A stretch of DNA of 64,000 bases from Hymenobacter piscis. Lineage in GTDB: Bacteria; Bacteroidota; Bacteroidia; Cytophagales; Hymenobacteraceae. Position 1 is the stretch's first letter, and the number at the start of each line of letters is the position of its first letter. The notes below the pieces were generated by a model. It was not told where the DNA came from, did not search any database, and saw nothing but the letters and a program-made list of their open reading frames with translations. A program made the translations under genes and the position numbers. Where the stretch lies: assembly GCF_018760735.1 (NCBI RefSeq), contig NZ_JAHHZN010000012.1, positions 1 to 64,000 of the forward strand, written 5' to 3'. This document shows, piece by piece, positions 1 through 8,979 of this stretch.

Positions 1-218
1 AGGTTCACCGCGAGGCCAAGCAACTCACCGGCTTGCAGGCGTGCCAGTGCCGGCTGGCGCGCAGCCAGCGCAACCACATCGCCCTGGCCCTGCGCACCTG
101 GGCCCGCCTCAAGCACCTGGCCTACCAAGCCAACACCACCGTCTACCAACTCAAGCAAGGACTGCTCGACGACTACCTGCGCCGCGAGCTGGCTCAGCCC
201 ACACTCCGGTTTGCGTAA
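1..218 (+). CDS. IS transposase, C-terminal fragment cut by the window edge
   Basis: The open frame runs in from the left edge and ends at TAA 216-218, giving about 71 residues. It contains the segment VHREAKQLTGLQACQCR followed by RSQRNHIALALRTWARLKHLA. The H-R-E-x-K pattern followed by a Q-C-R segment and a hydrophobic helix is what is seen at the C-terminal end of DDE transposases of the IS4/IS701-like type, where the Glu is the third catalytic residue; the exact IS family is inferred. No terminal inverted repeat can be recognised between the stop codon and galT. Whether the element is intact cannot be seen from here. Confidence 0.6.
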   Translation, partial: VHREAKQLTGLQACQCRLARSQRNHIALALRTWARLKHLAYQANTTVYQLKQGLLDDYLRRELAQPTLRFA

Positions 219-260
219 GTCCTACTAGATTCTAAGTTCTCACTACTCACTACCAAAAAA

Positions 261-1316
261 ATGTCTTTCGACCTGGCCCAGCATCCTCACCGCCGCTACA
301 ACCCGCTCAATGGGGAGTGGCTGCTCGTTTCGCCGCACCGGGCGCGGCGGCCCTGGCAGGGCCAGCAGGAAGCGCCCGACACGGCCGCCCGCCCCGCCCA
401 CGACCCCACCTGCTACCTCTGCCCCGGCAACGGGCGCGTGAACGGCGAGCAAAACCCCGACTACGCCGGCCCCTTCGTGTTCGACAACGACTTCGCCGCT
501 TTGCGCGACGATACCCCGGCCGGCCACCTGAACCAGGGCGGGCTGCTGCGGGCCGAGGCGGAAACCGGCCTGGGCCGGGTCATCTGCTTTTCGCCCCGCC
601 ACGACCTGACCCTGCCCGAAATGAGTGCCGCCGCCATCCGGGCCGTGGTGGACGTGTGGACGGCGCAGTTCCAGGAGCTGGCGGCCCGGCCCGACATCGG
701 CTACGTGCAGATTTTTGAGAACAAGGGCGCCGTCATGGGCTGCTCGAACCCCCACCCCCACGGCCAGATCTGGGCCCAGCGCACCGTGCCCGGCGAGCCG
801 GCCAAGGAGGGCCGCCAGCAGCTGGCCCACTACGCGGAGCACGGCCGCACGTTGCTCACCGATTACCTGGAGATTGAGCTGCGCGAGCAGACCCGGGTGG
901 TGCTCGAAAACGCGCACTGGGTGGTGCTGGTGCCCTTCTGGGCGAGCTGGCCCTTCGAGACGCTGGTGCTCCCGCGCCGGGCCGTGCCGGACCTCACCCA
1001 GCTCACCGAGGCCGAAAAGAACGGGCTGGCCGACGCCCTGCGCCGCCTCACCATCCGCTACGACAACCTGTTTCAGACCTCCTTCCCCTACTCGGCCGGC
1101 CTGCACCAGCGCCCCACCGACGGCCCCGCCTACCCCGAGTGGCACCTGCACCTGCACTTCTTCCCGCCCCTGCTGCGCTCGGCCACCGTGCGCAAGTTCA
1201 TGGTGGGCTACGAGCTGCTGGCCAACGCCCAGCGCGACATCACGCCCGAATGGGCCGCCGGGCAGCTGCGGGCGCAGTCCGAAGTACATTACAAAGCCGC
1301 GCTGGCCACGGGCTGA
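261..1316 (+). CDS. galT: galactose-1-phosphate uridylyltransferase
   Basis: This 351-residue protein is a Leloir-pathway enzyme that exchanges UMP between UDP-glucose and galactose-1-phosphate in the cytoplasm. The family's active-site signature is present as NPHPHGQIW near residues 163-171 (His-Pro-His with the nucleophilic histidine), preceded by [11 protein letters not shown], and the C-terminal metal/structural histidine cluster HLHLHF is seen near residue 295. Length is normal for GalT. The start ATG follows an A-run, not a clear Shine-Dalgarno. A sodium/sugar symporter and a LacI regulator follow on the same strand, which suggests a galactose uptake and use block. galK and galE are not in the window; they may lie beyond the left edge. 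Confidence 0.95.
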   Translation: MSFDLAQHPHRRYNPLNGEWLLVSPHRARRPWQGQQEAPDTAARPAHDPTCYLCPGNGRVNGEQNPDYAGPFVFDNDFAALRDDTPAGHLNQGGLLRAEAETGLGRVICFSPRHDLTLPEMSAAAIRAVVDVWTAQFQELAARPDIGYVQIFENKGAVMGCSNPHPHGQIWAQRTVPGEPAKEGRQQLAHYAEHGRTLLTDYLEIELREQTRVVLENAHWVVLVPFWASWPFETLVLPRRAVPDLTQLTEAEKNGLADALRRLTIRYDNLFQTSFPYSAGLHQRPTDGPAYPEWHLHLHFFPPLLRSATVRKFMVGYELLANAQRDITPEWAAGQLRAQSEVHYKAALATG

Positions 1317-1452
1317 TGTGCTGTTAGCCCTGGCGCCATAACCTGATTCCCCATCAGCTGCCCCGTGCTTACCGGCCCGCCTGGCGGGTCGGGCGGGAGC
1401 GGCTTGTCCTTTTGAATCCTCTTCCTTTTTTTCTTCCCCGCCTTTTTCTTCG

Positions 1453-3165
1453 ATGCGTAACGGCCTGACTACTTTTGATTTGCTGGTATTCCTGTGCTAC
1501 CTGATCGGGGTATCGGGCTACGGGTACTACATCTACCGGCGCAAGCAGAGCGCCCAGCTCAACTCCCAGGACTATTTCCTGGCCGAAGGCTCGCTGACCT
1601 GGTGGGCCATCGGGGCCAGCATGATTGCCTCCAACATCTCGGCCGAGCAGTTCATCGGCACCTCGGGGGCGGGCTTCACGCAGGGGCTGGCCGTGGCGGC
1701 CTACGAGTGGGTGGCGGCCATCGTGCTCATTTTCGTGGCCGTGTTTTTCATGCCGATTTACCTGCGCCAGAAGATTTACACCATGCCCCAGTTTCTGGAG
1801 CAGCGCTACAACGCCACGCTGAGCCTGATAATGAGCATTTTCTGGCTGTTCCTGTACGTGGCCGTCAACCTGACCGTGATTCTGTACCTGGGCGCGCTGG
1901 CCATCAACAACCTGGTGGGCAGCCCCGGCGGCGGCAGCTTCCACCTGATTCTGGTGGGGCTGGCCGTATTTGCGCTCTTCATCACGCTCGGCGGCATGAA
2001 GGTGGTAGGCTACACCGATGTCATTCAGGTGGCCGTGCTGCTGCTCGGGGGGCTGGCCACCAGCTACCTGGCCCTGACGCTGGTGAGCGAGAAGTTCGGG
2101 CTGGGCCACAGCGCCGTGGCCGGCTTCCGGACCCTGCTGCACGCCGCCGACGACCACTTCCACCTGATTTTCGCCAAGCCCACGCCCAATTCCTCCCAGG
2201 AATACGTGAGCAAGTACCTGGCCCTGCCGGGGCTGGTGATGTACGCCGGCGGCCAGTGGGTGGCCAACCTCAACTACTGGGGCTGCAACCAGTACATCAC
2301 CCAGCGCGCCCTGGGCGCCAACCTGCCCACGGCCCGCACCGGCATCCTGTTCGCGGCCCTGCTCAAGCTGATTATGCCCCTGGTGGTGGTGCTGCCCGGC
2401 ATTGCGGCCTACGTGCTGCACCAGCACGGCAGCCTCCAGGCCGAAATGAGCGCCGGCGGGGCCGGCGTGAACCCCGACAACGCCTACTCGGCCATTCTCA
2501 CCTTCCTGCCCAACGGCCTCAAGGGCCTGAGCCTGGCCGCCCTCACGGCCGCCATCGTGGCCTCGCTGGCCGGCAAGGCCAACTCCATTTCCACCATCTT
2601 CACCCTCGATATCTACCGCCGTTACCTCAACCCCCAGGCCTCTGAGGCCCGACTGGTGTGGGTGGGCCGCCTGACGGTGCTGGGGGCCATGGTGCTGGCC
2701 ATCGGCTTTACCTGGGACGATTTGCTGGGCGTAGGCGGCAACGGCGGCTTCACGTTCGTGCAGAAGTACACCGGCTACATCTCGCCCGGCATCGTGGCCG
2801 TGTTCCTGCTGGGCATGTTCTGGCCGCGCACCACCGCCCCGGCCGCCGTGGCGGGCATGCTGGCGGGCTTCGGCTTCTCGCTGTTTTTCAACGACCTGGC
2901 CCCGCGCCTGCTGGGCCCCGAAACCATCTTCTACACCGCGTACCGCAACGCCGGCGGGGTGTACGAGGTGCCGTTTCTGGTGAGCATGGGCTGGTCGTTT
3001 TTCCTGACGGTGCTGCTCATGGGCCTCATCAGCCTGGCCGGCCCGGCCTTCAACCCCCGGGCCCTGCATTTGGACCGGGCCATGTTCCGGGTGGCGCCCC
3101 GGCAGCTGGCCCTCATCACCGTAATTCTGCTGCTGATTTCGGCACTGTACGTGAAGTTCTGGTAA
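1453..3165 (+). CDS. sodium/sugar symporter, SSS (SGLT-like) family
   Basis: A 570-residue polytopic membrane protein with about 13-14 hydrophobic segments. The segment ISAEQFIGTSGAGFTQG near residues 61-77 is typical of the SGLT branch of the solute:sodium symporter family, as is GGMKVVGYTDVIQV near 181-194. The family couples Na+ entry to uptake of sugars such as galactose or glucose. Its place between galT and a LacI-type regulator makes galactose or a galactoside the likely substrate (inference). It lies 136 bp after galT behind a pyrimidine-rich leader, so co-transcription is possible but not certain. Confidence 0.88.
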   Translation: MRNGLTTFDLLVFLCYLIGVSGYGYYIYRRKQSAQLNSQDYFLAEGSLTWWAIGASMIASNISAEQFIGTSGAGFTQGLAVAAYEWVAAIVLIFVAVFFMPIYLRQKIYTMPQFLEQRYNATLSLIMSIFWLFLYVAVNLTVILYLGALAINNLVGSPGGGSFHLILVGLAVFALFITLGGMKVVGYTDVIQVAVLLLGGLATSYLALTLVSEKFGLGHSAVAGFRTLLHAADDHFHLIFAKPTPNSSQEYVSKYLALPGLVMYAGGQWVANLNYWGCNQYITQRALGANLPTARTGILFAALLKLIMPLVVVLPGIAAYVLHQHGSLQAEMSAGGAGVNPDNAYSAILTFLPNGLKGLSLAALTAAIVASLAGKANSISTIFTLDIYRRYLNPQASEARLVWVGRLTVLGAMVLAIGFTWDDLLGVGGNGGFTFVQKYTGYISPGIVAVFLLGMFWPRTTAPAAVAGMLAGFGFSLFFNDLAPRLLGPETIFYTAYRNAGGVYEVPFLVSMGWSFFLTVLLMGLISLAGPAFNPRALHLDRAMFRVAPRQLALITVILLLISALYVKFW

Positions 3166-3190
3166 CCGCGCCGCCGGGTTTTCGGCAGTA

Positions 3191-3234
3191 GTTCCGCCAC
3201 CCGCGCCGGGGTTTTCCGGCTGGGTGGCGGAATT
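3191..3234 (+). terminator. hairpin after the sugar symporter gene
   Basis: TTCCGCCACCC at 3192-3202 pairs with GGGTGGCGGAA at 3222-3232 across a 19-nt loop, 26 bp downstream of the symporter stop codon. No T-run follows, so it may be a mRNA-stabilising 3' stem or an imperfect terminator. Confidence 0.45.
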
Positions 3235-3366
3235 GCGTCAGATGGATTGCCCCTGCGCATCGTGGGCGGTGCCGTGCGCACGGCTATGTTCAGGCAACAC
3301 ACGCAAATACGCGTCCCGACCGCCCCGTGTAACCGCTGGGCGCTACGGGCCCGGCCGGCCGGTTTG

Positions 3367-3402
3367 GTTTTAATTCTTCATTTTTAATTTTTAATTCCCC
3401 TT
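3367..3402. repeat. AT-rich ATTAA/TTTTTAATT tract before the LacI-type gene
   Basis: A run of overlapping TTTTAATT-type units stands out in a GC-rich setting. It ends 15 bp before the LacI-type start codon and could act as the AT-rich ribosome-loading region or be a small member of the intergenic repeats seen elsewhere in this window. Confidence 0.4.
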
Positions 3403-3417
3403 CTACCCCCGCCTGCC

Positions 3418-4461
3418 GTGCAACATAACCGCGCTTCCATTGCCGACCTGGCCAAGGCGCTGCAACTGTCCACCTCCACCGTTTCGCGGGCCCTGAATAA
3501 CCACACCACCATCAGCGAGGCCACCCGGCAGCGGGTGCAGCAGCTGGCCCGGGAGCTCAATTACCACCCCAACCACCTGGCCGCCAGCCTGCGCACCGGA
3601 CGCAGCAAGCTGCTGGGGGTGCTCGTGCCCCACATCGAGGGCACGTTCTTCGCCTCCGTGGTCCACGGCATCGAAACGGTGGCCTCCCAGGCCGGTTTCC
3701 GGGTGATGATCTGCCAGTCGAACGAGGACGTGGCCCAGGAGAAAAGCAACATCGACACGCTCATCAACGCCCAGGTGGAGGGCATTCTGGTCTCCCTCTC
3801 GCGCACCACCCACGACACCCGCCACTTCGAGAAAGTGCGCCAGCGGGGTATTCCGCTGGTTTTTTTCGACCGCCTGCTGGAAGCGCCCGACGTGAATGCG
3901 GTGGTGCTCGACGATTACCAGGGCGCCTACCAGGTCACCACCCACCTCATCGAGCAGGGCTGCCGGCGCATTGCCCACTTCGCCGGGCCCCAGCACCTGA
4001 ACATCTACCGCAACCGTTTGCTGGGCTACCAGGCCGCCTTGCGCACCTACGGCCTGCCCGAGGACCCGACCCTGCTCATCGGCTCCGACATGAAGCTGCC
4101 CGACGGCAGCGCCGGCATGGAGCAGCTGCTGGCCCTGTCCCCCGCCCAGCGCCCCGACGGCCTGTTTTCGGCCAGCGACTTTGCCCTGGTCGGGGCCCTG
4201 CAAACCCTGAAGGCCCGGGGTCTGCGCGTGCCCGCCGATATGCTGCTGGCCGGCTTCAGCAACGAAATTTTCACTTCCTTCACCGAGCCCCGCCTGACTT
4301 CCGTGGACCAGCGCTGCGAGCAGATGGGCCAGGAAACGGTGCGGCTCTTCCTCGAAATCCTGGCAGTGGGCACGGCCGCCTTCCAGCCCCGCCGGGTGGT
4401 GCTGGCGCCCCGGCTGCTGCCCCGCGAATCGTCGGAGCGGCCCGGGCCGGGGCAGGTTTAG
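3418..4461 (+). CDS. LacI-family transcriptional regulator
   Basis: A 347-residue protein with an N-terminal helix-turn-helix (ASIADLAKALQLSTSTVSRA, residues about 6-25), the hinge helix region around LAASLRTGRS, and a periplasmic-binding-like effector domain from about residue 60. The start is GTG; it places the HTH at the usual distance from the N-terminus. The family represses or activates sugar genes in response to a sugar ligand. The position after galT and the symporter suggests it controls them (inference). Its last 4 bp overlap the end of the convergent ASCH-like gene. Confidence 0.93.
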   Translation: MQHNRASIADLAKALQLSTSTVSRALNNHTTISEATRQRVQQLARELNYHPNHLAASLRTGRSKLLGVLVPHIEGTFFASVVHGIETVASQAGFRVMICQSNEDVAQEKSNIDTLINAQVEGILVSLSRTTHDTRHFEKVRQRGIPLVFFDRLLEAPDVNAVVLDDYQGAYQVTTHLIEQGCRRIAHFAGPQHLNIYRNRLLGYQAALRTYGLPEDPTLLIGSDMKLPDGSAGMEQLLALSPAQRPDGLFSASDFALVGALQTLKARGLRVPADMLLAGFSNEIFTSFTEPRLTSVDQRCEQMGQETVRLFLEILAVGTAAFQPRRVVLAPRLLPRESSERPGPGQV

Positions 4462-4991
4462 GGGGCCAGCACCCGGAACCCCACCACCCAGACCCAGGCG
4501 TTGCGCTCCCAGGCTCCGGGGTAGAAGCCGCCGAGCAGGTGGGCGAAGGCCGTGACCGGGTCGGGGTGCCAGTGGAAGCCGCCGGCCGGATCGGGCGCCA
4601 CTCCGCCCCAGCGGGCCCCGCCGGGCTCGTGCCGGGCCGGCGGCCGCTCCCTAATGCCCTCGGCCCGGGCCCCGGCCGCCGTAATGGCCCGCACCCGCTC
4701 CACGCCCACGGCCGTCACAACCAGCTCCAGCTCCGGCGCTTGGCTAAGGTGCAGCCGCTGCCCGGGCGGGCCCAGCGGGCAGGCCTGCCCCGGCAGGCGG
4801 CAGCCCGTGGCCACGTCCTCGAAATGAGCCCCTGCCGCATCCAACTCCAGTAGCCGGTAGCGGTCCGGCGCCTCCAGCAGGCCCGGCAGCCCCGGAAAGC
4901 GGCGGCGGGTCACGGTTTTGCGGCCCGCGCGCACGGCCGCCACCAGCGCCGGGCTAAAGGAAACGGGCAACACGGCGTCGGGAAGCGGCAT
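4458..4991 (-). CDS. ASCH-domain-like protein
   Basis: This 177-residue soluble protein begins with a segment ending RAGRKTVTRRRFPG, has a central VVTAVGVERVRAITAAGARAEG segment, and ends with WERNAWVWVVGFRVL. This order (K-T-x-T-R-R near the N-terminus, I-T...A...EG in the middle, W-x-x-N-x-W-V-W at the end) matches small ASCH-fold proteins often found in phages and bacteria, thought to bind RNA or modified nucleosides. The assignment is by motif pattern only. The gene is convergent with the LacI-type gene and overlaps it by 4 bp. Confidence 0.6.
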   Translation of the reverse strand: MPLPDAVLPVSFSPALVAAVRAGRKTVTRRRFPGLPGLLEAPDRYRLLELDAAGAHFEDVATGCRLPGQACPLGPPGQRLHLSQAPELELVVTAVGVERVRAITAAGARAEGIRERPPARHEPGGARWGGVAPDPAGGFHWHPDPVTAFAHLLGGFYPGAWERNAWVWVVGFRVLAP

Positions 4992-5327
4992 TGGGGAAGG
5001 AGCTCAAGAGGTCGTTCGGGTGAGGTGGCAGGTGATTACTCTCCGCGGAGAGAGTTAAAATTACACGTCATCCGCTTAGCGCCTACGGGTGCCGGTTAGG
5101 CCGGCAGCGGGCCAGGTCGGCGGTTGCCGGGGCGCCCGGCCCTATCTTTGGGCAGCCGGGCGCCCCACCCAGGCTCTGTGCGCACGGTTCGGCCGGGCCG
5201 GGGCCGGTTAGGCGCGGCGCACATCGCGCAACGGCCCGGCCCGGTCTAACTCGGCGGCCGCGCACGACATCGGGCAATCGTCCGCCACGAACCGCGAAGT
5301 AAAGGCTTCGCGCTACTTCCCCTCGCC
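4992..5327. promoter_or_regulatory. 336-bp intergenic region with a promoter for the thioredoxin-like gene
   Basis: No gene is visible. It holds a perfect palindrome CTCTCCGCGGAGAG at 5041-5054 and a Bacteroidota-type -7 box TATCTTTG at 5143-5150 on the + strand with a TTG about 17-20 bp upstream. If that promoter is used, the downstream gene has a 5' leader of about 170 nt that includes a small GCGAAG...CTTCGC stem near 5297-5315. Confidence 0.5.
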
Positions 5328-5927
5328 ATGACCCGCAAAACGCTGTTCAACTTACTGCCCTACGCGGTGTTCGGCCTGATTTTCTTCACCGGTCTGCGCC
5401 CCATCGTGCTGGGGGCCGCCCAACGGGCGTTGCTGGCCACGGGCCTCTGGGGTGCCAAAGCCCCGCCGGCTCCCGCCGCGGCCGCGCCAACCACGCCGGC
5501 CGTAGCGGCCGCCTGGCAGCCGGCCGAGCTGGGGCTGGCAACCCTCGAAGGCCGGCCCCTGGAGGCGCGCCGGCTGCGGGGTAAAGCGGTATTTGTGAAC
5601 CTCTGGGCCACCTGGTGCCCACCCTGCCGCGCCGAAATGCCCGGTATTGAAGCCCTCTACGAGCGGGTTGACACCAGTAAAGTGGCCTTCCTGATGATTT
5701 CCCTCGACGAAAAGCCCGCCAAAGCCCGGGACTTCATCCGCCGCCAAGGCTTCCGTTTCCCGGTATACGTGCCCACCCGAGCCCTGCCGGCCGTTTTCGC
5801 CACCGAGTCCATCCCCACCACCATTATCCTGGCCCCCGATGGCCAGGTAGCCGCCCGCTACGAAGGCATGGCCGACTACAACACCCCCGCCTTCCGCGCC
5901 GCCCTGGAAAAGCTGGCGGGGGATTAG
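5328..5927 (+). CDS. TlpA-like thioredoxin-fold membrane-anchored protein
   Basis: A 199-residue protein with one N-terminal membrane segment (about residues 7-35), an Ala/Pro-rich linker, and a thioredoxin fold carrying WATWCPPCRAEMP with the CxxC cysteines at residues 97 and 100. The cis-Pro loop is seen as ESIPTTI. It should act as a thiol-disulfide oxidoreductase on the periplasmic side. The stop codon is followed after 2 bp by a tandem TGAGAGG repeat that begins a large inverted repeat. Two other TlpA-like proteins are encoded near 57-59 kb. Confidence 0.85.
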   Translation: MTRKTLFNLLPYAVFGLIFFTGLRPIVLGAAQRALLATGLWGAKAPPAPAAAAPTTPAVAAAWQPAELGLATLEGRPLEARRLRGKAVFVNLWATWCPPCRAEMPGIEALYERVDTSKVAFLMISLDEKPAKARDFIRRQGFRFPVYVPTRALPAVFATESIPTTIILAPDGQVAARYEGMADYNTPAFRAALEKLAGD

Positions 5928-5929
5928 GG

Positions 5930-6196
5930 GTGAGAGGTGAGAGGTGAGAGGTGAGAAGTGAGAAGTGAGAAGTGAGAAAAGGAACGTCATCCTGAGCGAA
6001 GCGAAGGATCCTGTCACGTAATAACGAGCCGTCAAAACGATTATCGTTCTACGGTCACAGGATCCTTCGCTCCGCTCAGGATGACGTTCCCTTTCTCACT
6101 TCTCACTTCTCACTTCTCACCTCTCACCTCTCACTTCTCACCTCTCACCTCTCACCTCTCACTTCTCACCTCTCACTTCTCACTTCTCCTTCTCAC
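5930..6196. repeat. palindromic intergenic element A with inverted TGAGAGG/TGAGAAG tandem repeats
   Basis: It fills the gap between two convergent genes. The core arms 5981-6014 and 6057-6090 are complementary over 34 nt with one mismatch and contain GTCATCCTGAGCG and CGAAGGATCCTG. Outside the core, GTGAGAG/GTGAGAAG units (5930-5979) face CTCACTTCTCACCTC units (6091-6190), so the tandem repeats extend the palindrome. It could work as a bidirectional terminator. Confidence 0.9.
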
Positions 6197-6197
6197 C

Positions 6198-7088
6198 CTA
6201 CAGCGGGCCGTTATCGGTGCGGGCTTCTATAACCTGCTGCACGGCGGGCGCGACGGCGGAGAGCAGGTCGAGGCCGGTGGCGGCTTCGATGGCGTCCACG
6301 CTGGTGCGGAACTGGCTCCAGTCGGTGCTGAGGGTGTTGTCGTTGGGCGTGTCGATGGCGATAACGCGGGTGTCGGCCGTAACGCGGGCGGCGTCGTTTT
6401 CGCCCGCGGGCAGTAGCACGACCACCTTCCAGATGCGGGCCGGCACCGTCACGCGGCCGTTGTCGAGGGTGTTCAGAAACCCTTTGGAACCGGTGCCACC
6501 CCGGCCGTAGCTGCCCATCAGGATGTAAAGCTCGTAGGTGCCGCCGCTGAGCTGGGCCCGACTGAAATTCTCCAGGTTGGCCCAGGTCTGCTGGTTGTTG
6601 CGCGGGGCCTGCGGAATCATGTTGGTCATCAGGAAGGTGGCCGAGTTGGCCGCCACCGAGCTGGTGCGGTCGGCCGAGGGGCAGTTGTGGCCCCGGTCGA
6701 AGCCCGAGCCCACGTAGCTGGTGGCCTGCACCCGGTACCAGCCGGCGGGCAGGGCGGCATCGGCCCGGAAATCGTCCTGCCGGTCGGCGCTGCCCCGGTC
6801 GGCCTGGGTCAGGTGCCAGCTTACCCAGTTGGGCTTGCCCTGGGCACGGTGGTAGCTGAGCGCGTACTCGGGCTTGAGCAGCAGAAAGTTGGTATAGGCC
6901 GTGGTGTCGGCGGTGGCCCCGCTGGGGTTGCCCAGCGTAAGGTGCTCGGGCAGCGGGGCGGCGGGCGGAACAACGGGCACGACCGGTGCGGGGTCGTGGG
7001 TGGTGGAGCAGGAAGCGGCAACCAGCGCGGCACTCAGCAGCAGCAGGGGCTTCCCGGGCCGCAGGGCGGCCGGCAGAGAGAAGAGCAT
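6198..7088 (-). CDS. secreted DNA/RNA non-specific endonuclease, lipoprotein
   Basis: A 296-residue NucA/EndA-type nuclease. The signature FDRGHNCPSADRT is present with catalytic His near residue 134, followed by SATFLMTNMIPQAPRNNQ, which carries the metal-binding Asn region typical of the family. The N-terminus is a lipoprotein signal, with LVAASC giving a lipidated Cys at about residue 27, so the enzyme is probably membrane-anchored and degrades extracellular or periplasmic nucleic acid. ATG 7088 is chosen because it gives the signal peptide; the -7 box TATCTTTG (7093-7100) ends only 4 bp upstream, so the mRNA may be leaderless. Confidence 0.9.
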   Translation of the reverse strand: MLFSLPAALRPGKPLLLLSAALVAASCSTTHDPAPVVPVVPPAAPLPEHLTLGNPSGATADTTAYTNFLLLKPEYALSYHRAQGKPNWVSWHLTQADRGSADRQDDFRADAALPAGWYRVQATSYVGSGFDRGHNCPSADRTSSVAANSATFLMTNMIPQAPRNNQQTWANLENFSRAQLSGGTYELYILMGSYGRGGTGSKGFLNTLDNGRVTVPARIWKVVVLLPAGENDAARVTADTRVIAIDTPNDNTLSTDWSQFRTSVDAIEAATGLDLLSAVAPAVQQVIEARTDNGPL

Positions 7089-7092
7089 GGCC

Positions 7093-7100
7093 CAAAGATA
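7093..7100 (-). promoter_or_regulatory. -7 promoter box (TATCTTTG) of the nuclease gene
   Basis: TAnnTTTG on the minus strand, 4 bp before the ATG. With the usual Bacteroidota start about 5-7 nt downstream of this box, transcription would begin at or beside the start codon. Confidence 0.55.
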
Positions 7101-7236
7101 GGCCGCGCCCGCCAATGAGTGGGCGCCTGGCGCGGCGGGCCACCAAAAAGCCCCCGGCTCCCGGCACCCCCGGGGGAGGGCAACCGAAAACCGGGGGCTT
7201 CACCGGCGCGCCGACCGCGCAACGGCGGGCGCAGAC

Positions 7237-8661
7237 TTACTGCACGCTCAGGCGCTGGGTCATGACCACCCCATCCACGGCGAAGCGCAGCAGGTAGAGG
7301 CCCGGGGCCAGGCCCGCGGTGGATACCTCCGCCTCGAAGGCTCCGGCCGGCCGCAGGCGCGTCGGCAGCGGCGTGGCTACCAGGCGGCCCAGGGCGTCGT
7401 GCACGCTCAGGCCCACCGTGGCGGCCGTGCGCAGCTGCACGGGCAGCAGGGCGCGGCCGGTGGCGGGGTTCGGGTACACGGGCTCAAGCAGCGCGGCGGC
7501 CGACTGCACGGCGCGGACGCCGGTAGGCACGAAGTTGGTTTTACGCGGGCCGGTCCAGTCGTCGAGGTACACGCGGAGCCGGCTGGTGGTGTTCGGCGCC
7601 ACGAGCAGCACGATTTCGTTGATGCTGGTATTGGTTACGGCCGCGCTGGGGCGGTTGGCGAAGTTGAAGGTCAGCGTTTCCCAGGCGTTGGTGGCAGTAG
7701 TGGTAGCCAGGTACTCGGAGTGGCGGCCGGCGGGGTAGTTAAAGGGGTCGGCCACGGTGGAATCCTGGAGTGTGATCTGGAACACAATGCCCGGCGCCGG
7801 GCTGTAGACCTTCAGAGTCATCTTCTTGTCCGAAGTCAGGAAGGGCGCTACATCGGCCAGGGGGGCGCCGGTGGGGCGCACCACCAGGGCGTCGTACTGC
7901 TGGATGGAGCGGGTGTAGCGCATTACCTGGGCGCTGGGGTTATCGGTGCCCACGGCCGGGTTCAGCGTATCAAGCTTGATGCTGCCCGACGTTTTGGCGT
8001 AGCTGTAGCCAATGGCCCGGGTCCCCTCGTAGTTGTCGTAAAGCTGGTCGGTAACCACGGGCGTGGTGCTGGCCACGAACTCCGGCCCCATCAGGTCGTC
8101 GAAGTGATACGTGTCGCCGGTAAACGAGCCGGGCTTGATGAGCATGACAATCTGGTCCGTGTCCGTCGATGTCACCGTAGGGTCCGACGTGCCGGCCGCG
8201 TAAGTGAAGGTAAGCAGTTCCCACTCGTTGGCCTTGGTGGTAGTGGCGTTGAAAGTCCCGCCGAAGTTGCCATTAGGATACGTTGTGACTTTACCCGCGT
8301 TCTGGAGTACCAACTGCACCGGCACCCCCACGGCGGGGCTGTAAAACTTTAGGGTCAGTTTCTTGGTCCCGTCGGCGTAGGCGGCCACATCGGCCAGCTT
8401 ATTCGAAATCACGCCCGGCCGGATCTGAATCACGTCAAACTCTACGCCGGCATTGCGCACGTACTTGCCGCAGGTAGCGCTGCTATTCACGGCATTCGTG
8501 CCAGGATTGGGGGCGTTCTGGGTGAAAGTGCCATCGGTGCGGACGTAGTTAAGCAGCCGCACGTCCTCGAAGTTGTCGTACAGCACCTGGGCCGACGCAC
8601 TGGCCAGCGGAGCCGCCGCGGCCAAGAAGGCCGTGGCAAGTAAACGGGTAAAAATGGACAT
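7237..8661 (-). CDS. secreted protein with two repeated beta-sandwich-like domains and a T9SS sorting domain
   Basis: 474 residues with a signal peptide ending near ASASAQ. Two similar halves follow, each starting VLYDNFEDVRLLNY or QLYDNYEGTRAIGY and each including a DKKMTLKVYSPAPG-type strand and an ETLTFNFA-type strand, so the protein is an internal duplication of a carbohydrate-binding-like domain (inferred). The C-terminus LEPVYPNPATGRALLPV ... APGLYLLRFAVDG is a type A sorting domain of the type IX secretion system, which exports and often surface-anchors the protein. Ligand unknown. Confidence 0.82.
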   Translation of the reverse strand: MSIFTRLLATAFLAAAAPLASASAQVLYDNFEDVRLLNYVRTDGTFTQNAPNPGTNAVNSSATCGKYVRNAGVEFDVIQIRPGVISNKLADVAAYADGTKKLTLKFYSPAVGVPVQLVLQNAGKVTTYPNGNFGGTFNATTTKANEWELLTFTYAAGTSDPTVTSTDTDQIVMLIKPGSFTGDTYHFDDLMGPEFVASTTPVVTDQLYDNYEGTRAIGYSYAKTSGSIKLDTLNPAVGTDNPSAQVMRYTRSIQQYDALVVRPTGAPLADVAPFLTSDKKMTLKVYSPAPGIVFQITLQDSTVADPFNYPAGRHSEYLATTTATNAWETLTFNFANRPSAAVTNTSINEIVLLVAPNTTSRLRVYLDDWTGPRKTNFVPTGVRAVQSAAALLEPVYPNPATGRALLPVQLRTAATVGLSVHDALGRLVATPLPTRLRPAGAFEAEVSTAGLAPGLYLLRFAVDGVVMTQRLSVQ

Positions 8662-8979
8662 AGGTAATGGGAAAAAATGTGGGAAAATGGAAGGTGGGAA
8701 ATCAGTAAGCGTAGTCAGGCAGGCAAGCCGCCCACGTGTATTTTAAGTCTTCCCGGCGGCCTGGCCGCAGCGTAACCCGGCGGGAAAAGGGTGGGGTAAA
8801 ATGCAGCCGGGCTGCCTGTTCCGGTTAAAGATACCGGCCTGCGCGGAAAAACAGCCAGGCGACGAAATAATACCGGCAACATTTTTTTGGCGATGCTACG
8901 CAATGGCTTAGGTACGGCTACGGGTTGGAGGCCGGCGGGGCGCGTTAGGAGAATCAGGCGCGGCGGCTTACATTCCCTC
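8662..8979. promoter_or_regulatory. divergent intergenic region with a -7 box
   Basis: No gene visible in 318 bp. On the minus strand TATCTTTA (8826-8833) is a likely -7 box for the T9SS cargo gene. The + strand side upstream of the kinase has no clear box. Confidence 0.4.
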